The translations under genes and the position numbers were made by a program. A stretch of DNA of 64,000 nucleotides from Sheuella amnicola (lineage in GTDB: Bacteria; Pseudomonadota; Gammaproteobacteria; Burkholderiales; Burkholderiaceae_B), in NCBI RefSeq assembly GCF_010499255.1, contig NZ_JAAGRN010000005.1:248001-312000 (forward strand), read 5' to 3'. Under the pieces are notes generated by a model. The model did no database searches. It had not been told where the DNA came from and saw nothing but the letters and a program-made list of their open reading frames with translations. This document shows, in pieces, positions 61,698-64,000 of this stretch (the stretch's first letter is position 1; the number at the start of each line of letters is the position of its first letter).

Positions 61698-62053
61698 TCT
61701 CTATCTTGATGGTTATCGCGCTGCTTTGTGTGGCGTTTTACGCATATCGCGTCATGGCCCAGGGCAATATGATGGCTTTGCTTCTGCTGGTGATTTCACT
61801 GGCTGCGATTTTCTTTGTTTTCTTTCCTGAAGAAACGATTGTGATCGCCAATATGCTTGGCGTCGGACGCGGCACGGACCTGCTGCTTTATTTCTGCTTT
61901 ATCGCCGGGATCATTCTGATTTTGCTGATTCACGTCAAATTTAGACATCAGTCCATCATGATCACTGAATTGGCCCGCGCGCTAGCGTTGTCTAACCCCA
62001 AGCGCCCCGCAAAAGATTGCGCCAACCAAGCACCCAATCGCTTAGCCGAATAA
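61694..62053 (+). CDS. DUF2304 small membrane protein
   Basis: A 119-residue protein with three hydrophobic segments (about 1-25, 28-50 and 62-84) and a short polar tail. The pattern GNMMALLLLVISLAAIFFVF, then GVGRGTDLLLYFCFIAGIIL near residue 56, is the DUF2304 signature. It is coupled to the GT2 gene by a four-base overlap; such pairs are common, and the small protein is thought to serve as membrane partner of the transferase. Its last twelve bases overlap the convergent glycosyltransferase gene. Confidence 0.92.
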   Translation: MISILMVIALLCVAFYAYRVMAQGNMMALLLLVISLAAIFFVFFPEETIVIANMLGVGRGTDLLLYFCFIAGIILILLIHVKFRHQSIMITELARALALSNPKRPAKDCANQAPNRLAE

Positions 62054-62797
62054 GCGCCGGCCCAAGACACGTTGAATCCGCTGGTATTGCGTCAGCAATT
62101 TATCAAGCGTATTGCGCTTACGACCGAGGCTTTCTTCAAAAAGCTGATCCAGCTCTTTGTAATAACGCTCTTCAAGTCGCCCTGAACCTGAAATCGACCC
62201 TTGATAGAGCCTGAACACGGCAAGTTCTTGTTCAATCACCTGATGTGTGGCGCCTTGCAACAAAAATCTCAAGAACAACTCGTAATCCCAGCAAGTACTG
62301 TTTTGATCATTAAAGCCACCGGCTTTTTTATACAACTCAGCGGGGAAAAACGTCGACTGCTGAAAGACGACGCCAGAACGATGAAGCATGTTTGATGACG
62401 TCAGCCTGTTGGGATGAATAGGCGTTCTAACGCCATGCTCGTTCTCGGTATACCCCTGCCCTGTCACAAAAACATTGTTGCCATGCTTGGTAAAAAATTG
62501 CGTGACCGTTTTTAATGCCCCCGGCAAGAGATAATCATCTGAATTAATGAAACCGTAGATATCACCCGTTGCTCGCGCAAATCCTCTATTCAAACCATCC
62601 GCAGGACCGGCATCACGCTCAAACACTCTGACGATCCGGTCGCCGTAAGATTCGATAATTTGACGACTATCATCCGTGCTACCTGGATCAACCACAATGT
62701 ATTCGAGCTCGCAATCTGTCTGAGACAAAATGGACTCAATGCAAGCAGGCAAGTATTGCTGCTGATTAAAGGAAATAGTAACGATCGAGATTTTCAT
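62042..62797 (-). CDS. Family 2 glycosyltransferase
   Basis: About 251 residues, started at the ATG at 62797 (MKISIVTISFNQQQYLPACI); the four-base overlap (ATGA) with the upstream gene supports this over the longer frame from 62860. GT-A motifs: YIVVDPGSTDDSRQIIESYG near residue 35, DAGPADGLNRGFARATGDIY near 60, the metal-binding segment FINSDDYLLPGALKTV near 80, and TCWDYELFLRFLLQGATHQV near 147 with the catalytic ED-like residues. It resembles WcaA/WbyL-type transferases of colanic acid and O-antigen clusters. It adds a sugar on the cytoplasmic side. Confidence 0.92.
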   Translation of the reverse strand: MKISIVTISFNQQQYLPACIESILSQTDCELEYIVVDPGSTDDSRQIIESYGDRIVRVFERDAGPADGLNRGFARATGDIYGFINSDDYLLPGALKTVTQFFTKHGNNVFVTGQGYTENEHGVRTPIHPNRLTSSNMLHRSGVVFQQSTFFPAELYKKAGGFNDQNSTCWDYELFLRFLLQGATHQVIEQELAVFRLYQGSISGSGRLEERYYKELDQLFEESLGRKRNTLDKLLTQYQRIQRVLGRRLFG

Positions 62798-63948
62798 TGA
62801 TTGACGCGTGAAACACGCTGATAGGTTTGTACGATATAGCGCCAAGTCTCGCTCGCGCAACGCGACCAGGAATAAGATTCTGACAGCTTTCTGGCACGAG
62901 CGGCTAAATGCGCACGCTTGGCTGGGTCATCAATCAGCGTCTTAAGCGCCTGTGCGATTGAAGCATCGTCCCTTGGATTGAAATACTCGCCGCCATCCTG
63001 CAAAGTTTCGGGCAGACTACTTTGGTTGGAGCAAGCAATCGGCACTCCAACAGCCATCGCTTCAAGTAGTGATATTCCAAAGGTTTCGCAACCAGAAGCG
63101 AAGATAAAAATATCTGCCGCAGCAATCCTTCGGGGAATTTCTTCGTGCGGCAAAAACTCAAGGACCTCAACAAACTGATGATCGGGATCTGAAATTTCAA
63201 TTTGTCTGGCCAGGCGCTGACGGGCACGCAGCCCCCCACCACCGAGCAAGGTCAACGTCACGTCCAGACCTTGATCGCGCAGACGCTTGATCGCCTGAAC
63301 AACCACCCACTGATGCTTGTACTCAAGAATTGGCGAAACATACAGGCAGTGAATCGGTCGCTGGTTCTGCTCAGGCCACGTGCTGGTCACGGGTGATTGC
63401 TTGAAAACCTCGCCAACACCGTGTGGGATCACTGTATAGGCGGGAAGATTCCCGCTGTAGAGCTGAATTCGGGTCGCGGCATGCTGGGTCAGAAAAATCG
63501 AGGCATCAGCGAACTTAAAAGCGCGCTTCTGAACTTCAAGAATGAAGGCCTGTCGCAAGCGATCTTTAGAAAATCCGTACAAAGGCATAATCCCTTCTTC
63601 GTAGGGAAGCATGTTCTGGCTGAGCGCAACCATCGGACTAAACCGACAAACCGTACTGGCATCAGCAGAAAAAAGAATCTGGCAACCAGCCTGCTTGATT
63701 TCTTTTTCAAGCTGGATCGCCTGCCAGAGCAATTGGCGCGGCAAAGAGGCCTCTGTTTCAGGCGGATGATGCTTAATCAGCCAAGGCTTATCGGGAACCG
63801 CGTCCAACAGCTTTTGGTAGGACCACAAATGAATCTCTGCGATTCCGAAGAGATCGATCCGCTCTAGATCGAGAATGCCAATCAGGTGTGCAACACCTCC
63901 GCCCGACCGGACGCGCGAGGCATCGACGGCGACCTTTAACTTAACCAT
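62794..63948 (-). CDS. Family 4 glycosyltransferase
   Basis: A 384-residue GT-B enzyme. The N-terminus has VAVDASRVRSGGGVAHLIGI near residue 6, typical of WbpY/MtfB-like mannosyltransferases and relatives. The donor domain shows CLYVSPILEYKHQWVVVQAI near 205, TLLGGGGLRARQRLARQI near 232, and FIFASGCETFGISLLEAMAV near 285, with the E-x7-E catalytic pair, followed by GVPIACSNQSSLPE. It is coupled with the GT2 gene downstream and overlaps a gene running in from the right edge. Confidence 0.93.
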   Translation of the reverse strand: MVKLKVAVDASRVRSGGGVAHLIGILDLERIDLFGIAEIHLWSYQKLLDAVPDKPWLIKHHPPETEASLPRQLLWQAIQLEKEIKQAGCQILFSADASTVCRFSPMVALSQNMLPYEEGIMPLYGFSKDRLRQAFILEVQKRAFKFADASIFLTQHAATRIQLYSGNLPAYTVIPHGVGEVFKQSPVTSTWPEQNQRPIHCLYVSPILEYKHQWVVVQAIKRLRDQGLDVTLTLLGGGGLRARQRLARQIEISDPDHQFVEVLEFLPHEEIPRRIAAADIFIFASGCETFGISLLEAMAVGVPIACSNQSSLPETLQDGGEYFNPRDDASIAQALKTLIDDPAKRAHLAARARKLSESYSWSRCASETWRYIVQTYQRVSRVNQ

Positions 63949-64000
63949 TCAGTCCTGCCCTGTTTTGCGCAGCCATCAAACTCGCGGCACTGATCTCTGG
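63941..64000 (-). CDS. C-terminal end of an upstream gene, cut by window edge
   Basis: Twenty codons ending SLMAAQNRAGLNG and TAA; the stop overlaps the next start by a few bases, as for most neighbours in this locus. Another frame is also open over this short distance, so the assignment rests on composition and overlap only. No family can be named. Confidence 0.35.
   Translation of the reverse strand, partial: PEISAASLMAAQNRAGLNG

Noticed and set aside
1-64000. tRNA, rRNA, CRISPR arrays, integrase or attachment sites
   Set aside because: No direct-repeat arrays, cloverleaf sequences or integrase motifs were recognised; the only mobile element supported is the IS30 copy.

Overview
The window looks like a chromosomal segment of a betaproteobacterium of the order Burkholderiales, probably Alcaligenaceae-like. 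The main reason is five separate Bug-type periplasmic receptors (an expansion typical of Bordetella, Achromobacter, Advenella and relatives) mixed with crotonases and GntR, IclR and LysR regulators. This placement is an inference from gene content. There are no rRNA, tRNA or CRISPR features that I can recognise, and no gene-free stretch over 300 bases.

Positions 1-9100 and 14300-19000 are a metabolic region. A minus-strand operon carries a GntR/FCD regulator, a crotonase, a Bug receptor and a TauE-like permease. It is followed by a tandem Bug pair, divergent from a crotonase plus a carboxymuconolactone decarboxylase-like gene, then an IclR regulator and a fourth Bug receptor. Between these metabolic blocks (9021-14288) lie an LRR-protein kinase fusion, rfbB (dTDP-glucose 4,6-dehydratase), a Wzx-like flippase and a GT28-like protein. 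Then come an Nramp-related transporter, a cytosine-deaminase-like enzyme, the fifth Bug receptor, a glutaredoxin-DinB fusion and a divergent LysR regulator with a clear palindromic operator candidate.

Positions 19000-64000 are a very large surface-polysaccharide locus. It begins with wecB, an H-NS-like protein lacking its DNA-binding half, and an intact IS30-family element with perfect 25-bp ends and an ATT target duplication. Next come O-acyltransferases (four long acyltransferase-3/SGNH fusions and one short form), a carbamoyltransferase with SxtJ- and SxtK-like partners (the SxtK-like gene is only 49 codons, starts with GTG and is easily missed), an epimerase, an ADH/Gfo-Idh bi-domain oxidoreductase and several glycosyltransferases. 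A DegT aminotransferase and a second epimerase follow.

Positions 46700-55300 are strikingly AT-rich and hold an ABC-2 polysaccharide exporter (Wzm/Wzt with a C-terminal cargo domain), FkbM and other methyltransferases, a glycosyltransferase-TIGR04325 fusion and large GT-C-like membrane proteins. The last part (55300-64000) returns to the earlier base composition and holds more polytopic membrane proteins, an anchored SGNH protein, a GT2/DUF2304 pair and two more glycosyltransferases.

Read together, the right-hand 45 kb appears to encode synthesis, export and heavy decoration (acetylation or other acylation, carbamoylation, methylation) of one or more surface glycans. The mosaic composition, the IS element and the paralogous acyltransferases point to assembly by repeated transfer and duplication.
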